Shown one piece after another: positions 10,321 through 20,294 of a stretch of DNA of 64,000 bases. The DNA lies in NCBI GenBank assembly GCA_016584495.1, contig WAID01000004.1:558001-622000 (forward strand). Reading direction: 5' to 3'. The DNA comes from Celoporthe dispersa. Its lineage: Eukaryota; Ascomycota; Sordariomycetes; Diaporthales; Cryphonectriaceae. The position numbers and the translations under genes are program-made. The stretch's first letter is position 1; every line of letters begins with the position of its first letter. The notes beneath the pieces are model-generated. The model saw only the letters and a list, made by a program, of their open reading frames with translations. It was not told where the DNA came from and made no database searches.

Positions 10321-11371
10321 CAACCCCCCACTTGTTGCACCCCGGCCTTTTAGTAGCTAGTACTGAGTATGTCGACAGCTTTTTCGAAAAACTCATCGCC
10401 AAATAGCTTTCTGGATTCAGATCTGAAATTGAACATATATTATCTTTTTACTATATCTATATTAATCTTCTACATTTTTCCCGAATCATTCTATTCCCGT
10501 TCAAATGTAGAAAGAGAGCTGACCAAAACAGAACTTGCATGCCTTTTCTCAAGGCTTTTACTATACTGCGTGTCAACCCCACAGATGCCTGACAGGGAGT
10601 GGTTATCTCGGCCGGACACTACGTAGGCACTGAACGCATATCAGCGGGGGGGGGGGGGCTGAATATGCTATGCAATTGTAGCTCACTAAATTATGAGCTC
10701 GACACCCCAAAGAAAATTGTGAACAACCGACCAAGCTCAGGCTAATTGTAATGAGCACTGCCGTCTGACAAAGGTCTAGCAAGTATGCAAAGGGTTTATG
10801 CTAACGAGAGCGATATCAAAGTGTAATTCCAACAATATCGGAAACGTTCTGTGAATACTTTGCAGTGTGTCATTAGTGGTGAGGCTATTACTTGTGACGG
10901 AAGTCATACTTAGATTGACGACTGAAGAGCTATATACTACGATCTATCTAATGGTAATGAACGTGTGGTTATATATTCAGCTCTTCAGTATGAGTCGCCT
11001 GGCGACTGTTACGATCCATAGTTAGGCAGTCGTCTGACCCTTCCTCATGACCCTAACCCTGGGTTCTGTAATCCTGCCTTTTCCTGTTCCGCACTAGAGT
11101 ATTGGATCCTCGGCTCCTGGGGGTCCGTTCCGGGTAGCCTTAGTGCTTGTTCCTGCTCCTGTCGTGACCTGCAAGTTGGATGGGTCATAACACTAATCCT
11201 CACATCTAAACACCTTATAAAATATTCATAAGCCTGATATGGCCATATAAAAGATCTTTCTTTTATTTCCAAGATTAGTTCTCAGCATTGTCCCGCCACT
11301 TCTATACTCCTCCCAGCCTTCAGTCTCATCTTAACCATCGCTGCGACAAAGGCTTCCTATCCTATGCAAAC
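10321..11371. other. Intergenic region upstream of the zinc-cluster regulator
   Basis: No gene is supported. An 85-codon frame at 10369-10626 has no recognisable feature. A poly-G run lies near 10648-10657. The last 300 bp (CT-rich with CATATAAAAG at about 11243) looks like the promoter of the gene starting at 11372. Confidence 0.45.
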
Positions 11372-13039
11372 ATGGATTCACGCATGCCCACAGAGCTTCC
11401 CGACTACGACCTTACTGTCACGGATAATTTCACTGCCCAGCTTGAGAACTCAGATTTCGCCGTCGAGCCCGATTCCACAATCTCACCTGGTCAGACTGCC
11501 GTCCAGCGATCTCAGGAACCTCCGAAGCGACTGGGTTCCTCAGTTGACAAAGATGAGCGTCCCAATGCCATATCGCCAATCGATGATGACACAGCGATCG
11601 AACTAGGCATAAGGAACCAGCAGAATTCTCACCCCAGGCTGGACCATAGCAACAGCTCAGGGGTTTCGGACGTCAGTGAAAAGCAGACCCACGGCGCTCA
11701 GATGTCACGAACTACGCCTGTGGTCAGCAGCGACGCGGAGTTGTCCATCACCTCAACACCTGCATCGACCAATCAGGAAGAAGTGCGTGGGGCCATAAAC
11801 ACGCTCTCATCGTTCGCTGCCAAAGGCGGGCTGAAAAGCTTCGTTGACCAGAAGGATGTCATAGCGATATTCCGCTTGGCCGAGATGCTGTGGCGATATT
11901 ACGAGGACGCCCAGCAAGATGCACACTACAAGCCTTCACAAAAGCGGCCAAGTTGTTCATCTCCCAACACTAGGCAACAGCCGGCACAGCAACCTTCGAG
12001 TGATCGAAAGTCTCACTTGCTAAATCGAGAGATCGAGTTGATGGGTCATATGCAAGAGGCGAAGCGTGTAGTTGAGGAACTTGGTCATTTGGAGCGCAGG
12101 ATCAAAAATCCTCCAGAGGCCACAGACGCCAAAAGAACAAAGTCTTCGGCCGTCTGAGGCAGAGAGGGCCTCTGCCGGTGCCTCAGAGCAGGGAGCTGAA
12201 ACGACCGCTCAGGAGCCGCAGCAACGGAAGAGACGTCGCTTGAACTACAGCAAGTGCACATTCTGCAGGAAGGACAAGAAGACCGTAAGTACAAGCAATC
12301 CCCAGAGATCGGTGTCTGGTCTGACATTTGGACACTGGACAAAAGTGTTCCCCGGTTGTGCGAATCTGGCCAGGCCAGAAATGTGAGCGCTGCTCCAGGA
12401 TGGGCCTCGAGTGCTCGGCTAGTGTGGAAAAGAAAGCCGGTGGGGACCAACGTGCGGCTCGAGCCGTGCAGCAGGATTCACCCCGGATCGAGGCCCCAAA
12501 GAGTACATCCCAGACACACCAAGGGAGCAGTGTGGCCAACAATGTCTATGTAGTCCCCGACGACTCCTCGCCAGCTGTCCAGCCTGACGCATCGCCTTCG
12601 ATAGAGTTGGCGTCCTATGATTCTAGACCGGACCGGACTTTAGTTGACAGTCTTCTGTGCTGCGGCCGCGAATGGCCCAATAAGCACGATCTACAGCGAC
12701 ACCGTGAAAATCATCGCCAGCAAAAAAATCCCTTCTTACAGCCGAGCAGCCTGCTATCGAGCAGCCGGAAGCAAGAGCATTCACTTGCCTCCGTACATGA
12801 TCCTCACACAAGCAGTGACCGCTATAAACCATGGACTCCGGCCGAGATATCTCGCCTGAGGCAGATGCGTGATGCTGGATCGACTTGGACTGAGATTTGC
12901 AAGGTACGGCTGAGATCATCCATATTGTATCATTGCTAGCATTGGTGCTGACCCAGTTTATAAACAGGAATTTCCCGATCGGCCAGAAATCCTTATCAAG
13001 CTGCGCTGTTACAGTGACAAGCATACTTCATCTCACTGA
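11372..13039 (+). CDS. Zn2Cys6 regulator with finger-like and SANT-like C-terminal segments, one frameshift
   Basis: Exons are 11372-12284, 12346-12903 and 12968-13039. Introns are 12285-12345 (GTAAGT, CTGACAT branch, AAAAG) and 12904-12967 (GTACGG, GCTGACC branch, CAG). The splice recreates a perfect zinc cluster: CTFCRKDKKT, then C, 11 residues, CERC, six residues, C. Downstream come a C2H2-like half (CCGREWPNKHDLQRHRENH) whose first knuckle lacks the usual spacing, and a SANT/Myb-like end (WTPAEISRLRQMRDAGSTW...EFPDRP). The first about 260 residues are disordered, then a coiled-coil-like stretch. Within exon 1 the frame changes once between about 12100 and 12160 (stop at 12155-12157). Removing one base gives 513 residues. 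A very short intron is a less likely alternative. ATG 11372 has a good CAAACATGG context. Confidence 0.68.
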
Positions 13040-13872
13040 AGAGCATGGTAAATACACATTCTGGAAAATAACGGACTGTGAGGTTGATAGTTCTGCTCGT
13101 ACTGCAGCCAACGTTGACAGGGCTCTTACCTAGTACTCTGGTATCAGTCTTCTGGTGCGATTGTGCTCAAGCTTCGGGTTCATAGAGCGCGGAATTAGCT
13201 TGGAGAGTGGGAGAGAATGTGACATAGGTTGACTTCTTTCAGCTTTGATATACCTAGATATAGGGACCAGAATGTGCAGTCTGCGAATGGTTTTTGTGTT
13301 TAGCTTGCAGTGGCGCAATCCCAAACTTCTTTCGATGACTACCTTGATACATTGTAGATCTTGTATACAAACACGTCTCATTCTCTTTCATTTTATTTCA
13401 ACGTGGTGGGTTATTGAATTAAAATTTGTATACTGTTATGTACTCTATCTTTACTTAGACTAAATGTTATCAATAAATTCTTAACACGTCTTCCTCCTCC
13501 TTCTCATCAAGATCCAATTCAAAGTCGTCCAGATGCTCGTACACATTGCCGGCGCGCTTCAGTTTATTGTACCAAGAACGTCGAAAATTTTCAGAGTCTC
13601 TATTTTCTTGACCTGGCTGATTTGGCATCCTCTAGATTATTCCGAAAGAAAGTGAGAGGCCGTCCGAGCAGACAAATGGTGAGATCTGTCCCACGAGGCT
13701 CTCTCAGTCAGGAACGAGATTCTTCTTCTCTATTTCGTGTGTATGATGTTTTCACATGTTAAGGTAGTAATGGTTTTTAGAAAATTATATGATGAGTTGT
13801 TACCGCAATGTGTCAGCAACGAACTCTTAGCTAAAGGATAAAGGTACTTAGTTGTCCAATGGACTCATACGA
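13040..13872. other. Intergenic; one small minus-strand open frame
   Basis: The only candidate is a 52-codon minus-strand frame, ATG at 13628 to TGA at 13470. It has an acidic end (ELDLDEKEEEDV) and a basic middle (FRRSWYNKLKRAG). It could be a terminal exon or element relic. I cannot assign or confirm it. Confidence 0.3.
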
Positions 13873-14103
13873 TACGAACTCGATTGTTTGTTCCAACTTA
13901 GCACGCCGCTAGAAGACAAAAAGGGCGACCAGAAGCCGAAGAAGGCTGCTTGCGTGTACGACAGTCAATACCCTTTCTGCAATCCGCGGATTTTTTCACT
14001 CCCTTTTCTTTCGGCCATCTTGCTCGAAACCTCGATTACGGGGATCGATCTTATCTTGCTCGCTGAGCCGCTTAGGCTCAATCAGCCTTGGCCAGTTGTC
14101 GCC
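13873..14103. repeat. Degraded dispersed repeat, copy 2
   Basis: This is the counterpart of 913-1057 and 1871-1948, contiguous here. It overlaps the minus-strand open frame at 13996-14340. Differences between copies are mostly transitions. Confidence 0.75.
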
Positions 14104-14340
14104 TCGAAGATACCAGTTCCTCAGTTCCTTCAATGCCTGATCGATGTCCGCTGGAGACTCCCAATTTTTTTGTTTCCCAAGGATTATGACAAGAGTGATG
14201 AGGTGTTCCTTATTCTGGTCAAACAGTTCCCTCAACGTTGCCTTGAGAACGGCAACTCCCTCATGCCAGCGGTCGGATGGTTGGTGTTTGCAACGCTCGA
14301 CACTTTTCGACCACCACCTTGGAGACGCTTGAGGTCCCAA
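13996..14340 (-). pseudogene. Open frame within the dispersed repeat, unknown protein fragment
   Basis: A 115-codon frame without a usable ATG reads plausible protein (LFDQNKEHLITLVIILG, then ALKELRNWYLRGDNWPRLIE, then LSEQDKIDPRNRG). The same peptide region can be traced, eroded, in the repeat copy near 1871-1948. The sequence therefore once encoded a protein that was duplicated in the genome. I do not recognise the family. Upstream on the minus strand the frame meets a stop. Confidence 0.4.
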
Positions 14341-14449
14341 CAGGGTTCAATCTCCCACAGAATTCCCGGGGCTACAAGCGATCGGCCCACCAAGACACAA
14401 GGGTTGCCAGCTGGAGTGGCTTTGCCTGCGAACAGATGCTAGGGTATAA

Positions 14450-14822
14450 ATCTTAGACTAATCAGCATTAAGCTTGAGGGGGAAGCCATGACAGTCCAGA
14501 AGACTGCAGCAGGTCAACTACACACATAGGTACGTAGTAGACTGTTTTGCACCATCTATTCATATATGTGAATGTCCTGCTATGGAACAACTCAGCAGAC
14601 AAAAGGTGGATATTGTTATGTGGGTCGCGTTTGCGAGCGCTTACAAGAAAATCGATCGCATTGTGCTGTGCGCCTTAGGCATCCATCCGCCACATTCTCC
14701 TGGTACCTCGCGCCGGCGGTCAGAACGGTGAACCCCACCTCGTAGGACACGTAGATGCCCACGTTGCCCGACTTGGTCAATATTACCATCATCATCATCA
14801 TTATCTTCACCACCACTACCAC
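14450..14822. other. Intergenic with CAT/CAC microsatellite
   Basis: No gene is seen. Around 14786-14832 lies a (CAT)n/(CAC)n tract running into the ankyrin relic. Confidence 0.4.
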
Positions 14823-14837
14823 CACCACCACATAGCC

Positions 14838-15763
14838 ATGGCGCAGTAGACCCTGGCAGATCTATCGAAATTACCAGGCTGCTACAATTCGCCCAGAGAT
14901 GTAGGTGATGTACTCGTAGGCGAGGACGCCGCCCGCCTTCTCATTGAAGCAAGCTCGTCTGGCAACGACACAGCCCTACGGAGCTTGCTATCGCAGCCAC
15001 AATGGATCAAGACAATACTCGAAGAACCTCCCAGCATCTATTATCAGAGTCGTCCAAGTCAAGGTCCGAATGATGCGCGGGAGGTGATGGCGACGCGAAG
15101 GTCAAATCTCGAACGGGCTTTGACAGCAGCGGCCGGGAATGGCCAGGCCACTGTTGTATCCACATTACTTACCTTCGCACTACAGCAAGGCATGGATACC
15201 TCTGATGTCATAACGAGATGGGCAATCAACAAGATCATCAACGGTGGGCACGCTGCTGTATTCAAGGCACTGGCATCTGCAGACCCGAACGTCATTAACT
15301 TCCCGATGGGCCACGGTACGCGGCCACTTTACGAGGCCGTGAGGCGAAGGCAGCCCGATGTGGTCGCTGTGCTGCTCGAGCTTGGGGCGGATCCATTGCA
15401 TTCTGTTGAAGAGTCGAAGAAAAATTCGAGCTACAACTCGTCTCTGTTGTCTCTCGCCGCAATGGCTGAAGGCGCATGACTGAGATGCTGCTAGAACATG
15501 GTCTCCCTATGGCTCATACCGCCGCGATACATACCGCTGCACGTTGGGGTCATGTCGATACTATGCGCCTCCTGATGGAGCATGGCGCGGACCTGAACGA
15601 GGTCATTCCCAATTGTTCGAATTGGACGCCGATGCATTTCGCCGCCTCCAAGGGCAAAGTCGATGCTATCAAGTTGCTGGAGCATAGTGGGGCACGCTCT
15701 GACTTGAAGGATGTGAATGGGAAGACACCTGCGCAACTACTAGAGGAGCGCAACACCGCTTAG
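14838..15763 (+). pseudogene. Ankyrin-repeat gene relic
   Basis: After an in-frame ATG at 14838 and a TAG two codons later, the frame reads through 15479. A second frame continues at 15476-15763. The first part is alpha-helical (SNLERALTAAAGNGQATVVSTLL). Ankyrin repeats follow: HGTRPLYEAVRRRQPDVVAVLLELGADP, then TAAIHTAARWGHVDTMRLLMEHGADLN and WTPMHFAASKGKVDAIKLLEHSGA. The join at about 15475 needs one extra base (SLLSLAAMAEG into MTEMLLEHG). The upstream TAG may lie in an intron or be a mutated Gln codon. The protein would be a cytoplasmic scaffold of unknown partner. A decayed gene or an assembly indel are both possible. Confidence 0.65.
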
Positions 15764-16236
15764 CACTAGCACACGCCGATAATTCATAGGGCCGATATTG
15801 CTGGGTATCGAAGAAAGTTCTTGTGGAAGAGTATCGACTTCACGAGACATGGGATGGTGGAGAGCACAGCTGACATGAGCGTACGGTACGGCGGTCCAGG
15901 ACTGTCCAAAGTGGTTGAAACTCCGAACACCATACATAATTAGCGAGTCACTGGTGCCTTCACGACGAGAGATGACAGGCATTGTAGCTTAGCAGCTAAT
16001 CCGATTCAAATGTTCGTGACGATTCCGTAGACGCAGATGCTCTACTCAGCAACCACTCAAGTGTTCTTATGCTGTTACCTACATATGTACCTCTGCCTAC
16101 CCAATATTCAAGTTGCTAGAGTCGGCCATGATAACACCTACATGTCAGCAATCTCAAATTCCACCCCTTACGCAAAATGCCGGCAGCATGAACCACTCGC
16201 TCTTACCTTCCCCCCTTGCCATCACCGCCACCATCT
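15764..16236. other. Intergenic, no gene seen
   Basis: About 470 bp between two converging relics. No feature is supported. Confidence 0.45.
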
Positions 16237-17098
16237 TTAGTCCTCCCGTATAATCGCTTCTAACGCTGCTTTCTGGTGCCCTCGGAACGCCGCTGTCGAC
16301 CTCATCATGCTTTTCAACTCTTCTTCCAGATCCACCTGCTTTGCGTGCAACTTCTCCCTCGCTACCCGCGCTCTTTCCAACCCGTCTTGCCGAACAATTG
16401 ATCTACCGTTGTCCTGCCACGCTTGCCGCCTGCTTTGACGTTGTTGTTGCCTGCTATCGCCGAATCGAATCCCAAAAACCCATGCGCCATCACGCTCGAC
16501 TGCCTGAATGAACTGCTTGCGTAACTCTGCCACACTGTCTTTCAGCTCATCCATCAACCTTGCGTAAGTACATCATACCTGTCACGTACGACCTGTGGCC
16601 TGCTTGCTTGTCTACGACCTTGCCTAACCTCTTGCCAATGTTCTCCTCGCTCACCGTGACGTCGCCGTAGTCGTCTTTATAGTCCAAATCGAACGCATCG
16701 AACACGTCCCTTTCAAAAACCCCCGGCTCATTGCGATCGCTATCTCCCCGTACGGTGTAAATACTATGTACCCAATTGCTGGCCTTACCCTGCCTTCGTC
16801 TCTTGCCTCAATCCCTTGCTCGTTTTTTTGTGACGTCCATTTCTTTCCGTTCGGGTCAAGACCCCATATGTGGTCCGATATCTTTCTCTTCTTCTTATTG
16901 TCACCTTGGCTTCCGTGGTCCCGGAATTACGTCTTTTCAATGCCTCCGCCAACGGCAAAACCAACCGTAAATAATAAGGGAACAATTCTTCAACTTCTCT
17001 AAGCAAACGCCGGTGTATCATCTTGCTCCTATCCGTCGAAATCACGTTCTTGTGTAGTACAATGCGACGTCCGCCAAAAACTCATCTTCCATGGACAT
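16237..17098 (-). pseudogene. Decayed minus-strand gene, unknown family
   Basis: Starting at ATG 17098, the peptide can be followed through three frames. Pieces in order are MEDEFLADVALYY, ISTDRSKMIHRRLLREVEELF, KRKISDHIWGLDPNGKKW, RPAIGYIV, FERDVFDAFDLDYKDDYGDV, ENIGKRLGKVVDKQAGH and finally the intact 106-codon end (DSVAELRKQFIQAVERDGAWVFGIRFGDSRQQ...). At least three frame changes (near 17045, 16930 and 16560) make this a broken gene. The peptide has ordinary protein composition and an alpha-helical end. I cannot name it. Confidence 0.5.
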
Positions 17099-18525
17099 GT
17101 TCCGGTGGCGACCTTGAAAGCTTATAAAAAGGGAAGAAACTTTTGAAGTATTCTTAATGGAGCTGAACGTAAATATTTCGAATGAATAAAAAAAAGGATT
17201 GAGATAATTATAAACTCGTGATAAAAAGTATTATTGTATAGCTATTAACCGTTAAATAAATAAAAATGGGAAAGATATTCACTATTTCTTAAACGAATAT
17301 ATCTCTGAATTCAGCGCACCGAATTTTCAACCTATGCGTGTCCGAGATTAGAAGTCCGTGATGCATACCTGGACTTGGCCCTTCAGCAAACTCCATCCTC
17401 CCAGGCGCATCCGTCGTCGTACCGGGGCCGCGTCCTTATAATGTGCCCTATCAGCGCACCAGCGAGGACGGTGTGACTGATCACGACATTTCCCTGTCCA
17501 CAGGGAAAGGGGAGCATTTGAAAGTATTGTTCTTACCAGCTCCTGGTACAGTAGTATGAGCTTTCTCTGCGGTCGGGGCTCGTTAGGATAGCTTGTTTAC
17601 ACATTACCCTGAAATAGAAGGTACAAGTCAGGGTTGGCAAGCAGGCCGGCGGATAGACTTAAATAAGGCGGGTTTATAAGAAGATAACGAAGCGGGGGAG
17701 CCGAGCAAACTTACATAAGGACGTTGCAAAGGTGACCCACAGATCTTGGCCGCGTATATACATTCTTGAGTTTGAACAAATCCAGAGAACCCCTCTCCCG
17801 ACAATTGCTGGAAGATCAGCCCCCTAGATGATTGGCACCCTCCTTCCTAGGCAATGCCTGCGTTGGAGAGACATTAGCATTGAACACAGCATAGACCTCA
17901 GTTCCTGAACGATAATTACGAAGCGTGGCCCTCCCGATCAATGCCCTGTCAATCTCGATCGTCGCGGCGAGCTTGCCAGTGAGTCCAACCTTTGCCCACT
18001 TGATCGATATGTCCAGTAGTGAGCGGCGATATGCGACTATGAGCCCAAATGCTTCTGTAAAGTCAAACACGATACACGCCGGAATTCGTTTGCGGGCTAG
18101 TAACGGTGTGCCCACTAAGATCAACTCCTTAAACCCCGTTCATCAGATAATGCCAAAACAAACACCTGCCGTACCATGAACTTGGAATCCTTCCAAGGAT
18201 GTATTTTGCGGTCGGACACGCTGGGTTTGGCTCCTCGCAAAGCATGGCCGCAGCAGCCGGCTCGAGATACCTGCCTACTTACCTACGTAAGTAACAAAGG
18301 GCCAGAAGTTGCATCCCGGAGGTTGGGGGTAGGTAAGATTACGAGCAGAGAAGGCTCATTCCCTATAGCGGAGTTAGCGAAGAAAAGAAGGGAGTTTGTA
18401 TCTTGCATATTGAATAAGTCATAACAATATTCTTTACAAAGCAGAAATATAAGGATTTCCATTTCTTGCTTCGAAAATAGAAACAGAAATGCGGGGTGGT
18501 AGGTAGTAGGTAGGTAGGTAGATCG
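17099..18525. other. Intergenic, AT-rich, no supported gene
   Basis: This stretch contains AT-rich DNA (17150-17330) and a 102-codon minus-strand frame at 17816-18124 that begins with TTG, has no ATG and is preceded by a stop. A (TAGG)n tract lies at about 18500-18521. Confidence 0.4.
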
Positions 18526-18602
18526 ATTACCCGTGGGCACTTGGCCCTCTGCTTCGTTCCTCCGCAAGCAGAGGGCCAGGACGGCTAGTGCCCACGGGTA
18601 AT
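18526..18602. repeat. Compound perfect palindrome (hairpin) near the tRNA 3' end
   Basis: The outer arms ATTACCCGTGGGCAC (18526-18540) and GTGCCCACGGGTAAT (18588-18602) pair perfectly. Inside them GGCCCTCTGCTT (18543-18554) pairs with AAGCAGAGGGCC (18566-18577) around an 11-base loop. It lies about 68 bp from the 3' end of tRNA-Ser and next to a (TAGG)n tract. It may be a fold-back element or a palindromic insertion. It does not encode anything. Confidence 0.85.
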
Positions 18603-18669
18603 AAGGAAAACGGCAACAGGACAAGCAGGTAAAGGGATAGCGGAAACGCGGAAAAGGAAGCGGCAAAAA

Positions 18670-18772
18670 CGACGCTGGCACGATTCGAACGTGCGCCTCC
18701 GAAGAGAATAGATACCGTAGAAGTCAGTGATGATTTCTAGTCTATCGCATTAGACCGCTCTGCCACAGCGCC
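18670..18772 (-). tRNA. tRNA-Ser (anticodon AGA) with 21-nt intron
   Basis: On the minus strand the acceptor stem GGCGCTG (18772-18766) pairs with CAGCGTC (18677-18671), with discriminator G at 18670 followed by TTTTT. The anticodon stem is ATAGA/TCTAT with loop CTAGAAA, giving anticodon AGA (18738-18736). The intron lies at 18714-18734, just after the base 3' of the anticodon, the canonical site. A long class-II variable arm (TTCTCTTCGGAGG) fits serine. The T arm is GCACG-TTCGAAT-CGTGC. The mature RNA is 82 nt. Confidence 0.95.
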
Positions 18773-19924
18773 TTGTGACTTATAAACTTCGATTTTTCAC
18801 TTATTCATAATGGCATCAGGTCTCGATGCATCTGTCTCACTACAACCCTTTTCAATACAGTATGCATATTTCTGGTGTATATATATGCACACGAATTAAT
18901 GTTACACCTGAAGAAGATGGAGAATGCATAGAACTCCCAATAACCAAGTTCCGCTCTGCAATCATCGGTTCCTCCGACTAAGAACGGTAATAAACGAAGA
19001 AAAGAAGAGGGGGAAAAGGGTGTACTGCCATCTCGAGCCACCCATACTTCGGACACAGCTTAGGACAACATTCGACAACAATTCAAAAATTAATTACGGG
19101 CGCAAAACACCTGAAGTAGGTTACCGAGAAGCCAGCCTTCACGCTTCCCAGGGCTTGACAACGTTTGCTCTAGAATCTCTCCCAGCCGGCCTTCAGCAAC
19201 GAGTTGATGGAAAGCAGCTATCAGCGATGGCGCGCTTTCATGTCACGATCGTGAGCAGCTTGACTACTCGCCGGGTATTAACTAATCCTCTGAGCTGCTG
19301 TTTACTTGATTAAACTCCTGTCGCATATGGTTGATTATTGCCGCTTTGCAAAAAGCTAACCCAGCCTAATATTCATTGTATAGTGTGGTCCTCGTTCCAC
19401 TGACACTGAAAAGGCAGCAGCAAATTTCAGCAACGCAGGCAGTCTTGAAGCAAGGCTGACGCTGCAGCAGAGGCATTTCTTTGGATCTTTCATTTCTTTT
19501 ACACTAGTGAGAAATCTCTATCTAATTCCAATACCAATAAATGAACAAGGCTATATGAGCCGTCGTCATGACCATAGAGCCGGAGGCCTCCAGCGAGATC
19601 CTCCCGCCATCCTTCCGTCAGGCTGAAGCCCAGAGTCGGTTGCGTTAAACAGTGTTGAAAAGTTATCGGGTTGTATAAGAAGCGAAGTTGAACATGTTGA
19701 GGGTGTGGTTACTGTTGACTAGTGGCCATCAAGAGGTAGGCCGTGCGATGGTGGTTGTACTGCAAGGATAGCTGATATAGAGCGACACTTCTGGTTTTGT
19801 CTGTTTGCTGTGGTTGCATATTCAAGACTCGCATTGGCTGTCCGTCGGAATTCGGAGTGCAGTTTTCGTCAGAATATCTCTGAGTCCCTTGTTCGCAGCA
19901 CCGTAAGAGGCATGATGAAGCCTC
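18773..19924. other. Intergenic between tRNA and pheromone gene
   Basis: No gene is supported. A 129-codon plus-strand frame (18924-19313) has no recognisable motif. The last few hundred bases are probably the 3' UTR of the minus-strand pheromone gene, since fungal pheromone mRNAs have long UTRs. Confidence 0.4.
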
Positions 19925-19996
19925 TTACATGACAACGCAGTAAGAGTAGCCATTGACTCCCATGGAGGAGTTAGCAGCGGTCTTGGTGGGAGCCAT
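19925..19996 (-). CDS. mfa1: Lipopeptide (a-factor type) mating pheromone precursor
   Basis: A 23-codon minus-strand frame runs from ATG 19996 to TAA 19925. It starts MAPTKTAANSS and ends MGVNGYSYCVVM. The last four residues CVVM form a CaaX box for farnesylation, AAX cleavage and carboxymethylation. Length, Asn-Gly-Tyr before the Cys and the CVVM end match a-type pheromone precursors of Sordariomycetes (Neurospora mfa-1, Cryphonectria Mf2 type). The mature peptide is probably the last about ten residues ending at the prenyl-Cys, exported by an a-factor transporter and sensed by the Ste3-type receptor. The leader is CT-rich (CAACTCTAGCTTTTCAGC) and ends AATCAAG before ATG. It carries no frameshift. 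The symbol follows Neurospora usage. Confidence 0.88.
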   Translation of the reverse strand: MAPTKTAANSSMGVNGYSYCVVM

Positions 19997-20109
19997 CTTG
20001 ATTGTTTGGGGTTGAAGCTGAAAAGCTAGAGTTGTAGAGGATGAATTAATGAAGATAATGTTAGTAGTGATGAGGAGGAAAATGATGGACTGGATGGAGT
20101 GGAAAAGTA

Positions 20110-20123
20110 AAGATATTTATATG
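20110..20123 (-). promoter_or_regulatory. TATA-like element of the pheromone gene
   Basis: The reverse strand reads ATATAAATATC, about 115-125 bp upstream of the pheromone ATG, followed by a pyrimidine-rich stretch. It is suitably placed for a core promoter. Confidence 0.45.
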
Positions 20124-20202
20124 TGAGAATGTTGCGTACCAGCCTCCTGAGCTTGTCTGGGATCTTGGTCAAATCTCGAAGAGGAGTAAGCGCGTTGAGA
20201 CT

Positions 20203-20294
20203 ATTCATCAAAGACATGAAAGAACATTCATCAAAGACATGAAAGAACATTCATCAAAGACATGAAAGAACATTCATCAAAGACATGAAAGAAA
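20203..20294. repeat. Four tandem 23-bp repeats upstream of the pheromone gene
   Basis: Copies start at 20203, 20226, 20249 and 20272, and the first three are exact. Each unit contains ATTCATCAAAGACATG, whose reverse complement carries CTTTG, the core bound by HMG-box proteins such as the MATa-1 mating-type protein. The array lies 207-298 bp upstream of the pheromone ATG, so it is a candidate mating-type-responsive element. Regulatory function is inferred. Confidence 0.85.

Noticed and set aside
11051..11062. CCCTAACCCT, telomere-like
   Set aside because: Only about one and a half units. A similar AGGGTTAGGG occurs at 1658-1667 inside the hAT element. No array, so not a telomere or a convincing interstitial tract.
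11007..11287. TGTTACGA...CAGCA segment resembling a Ty3-type LTR just before the zinc-cluster gene
   Set aside because: There are no matching 5-bp flanking repeats (GCGAC versus TTGTC), no second copy in the window and no primer-binding site. It reads equally well as a promoter.
17816..18124. 102-codon minus-strand frame
   Set aside because: It begins with TTG, has no ATG and is preceded by a stop in frame. No homology is recognised.
20203..20294. Considered as a CRISPR-like array
   Set aside because: The units are contiguous 23-bp repeats without spacers, in a eukaryotic genome, upstream of a pheromone gene.
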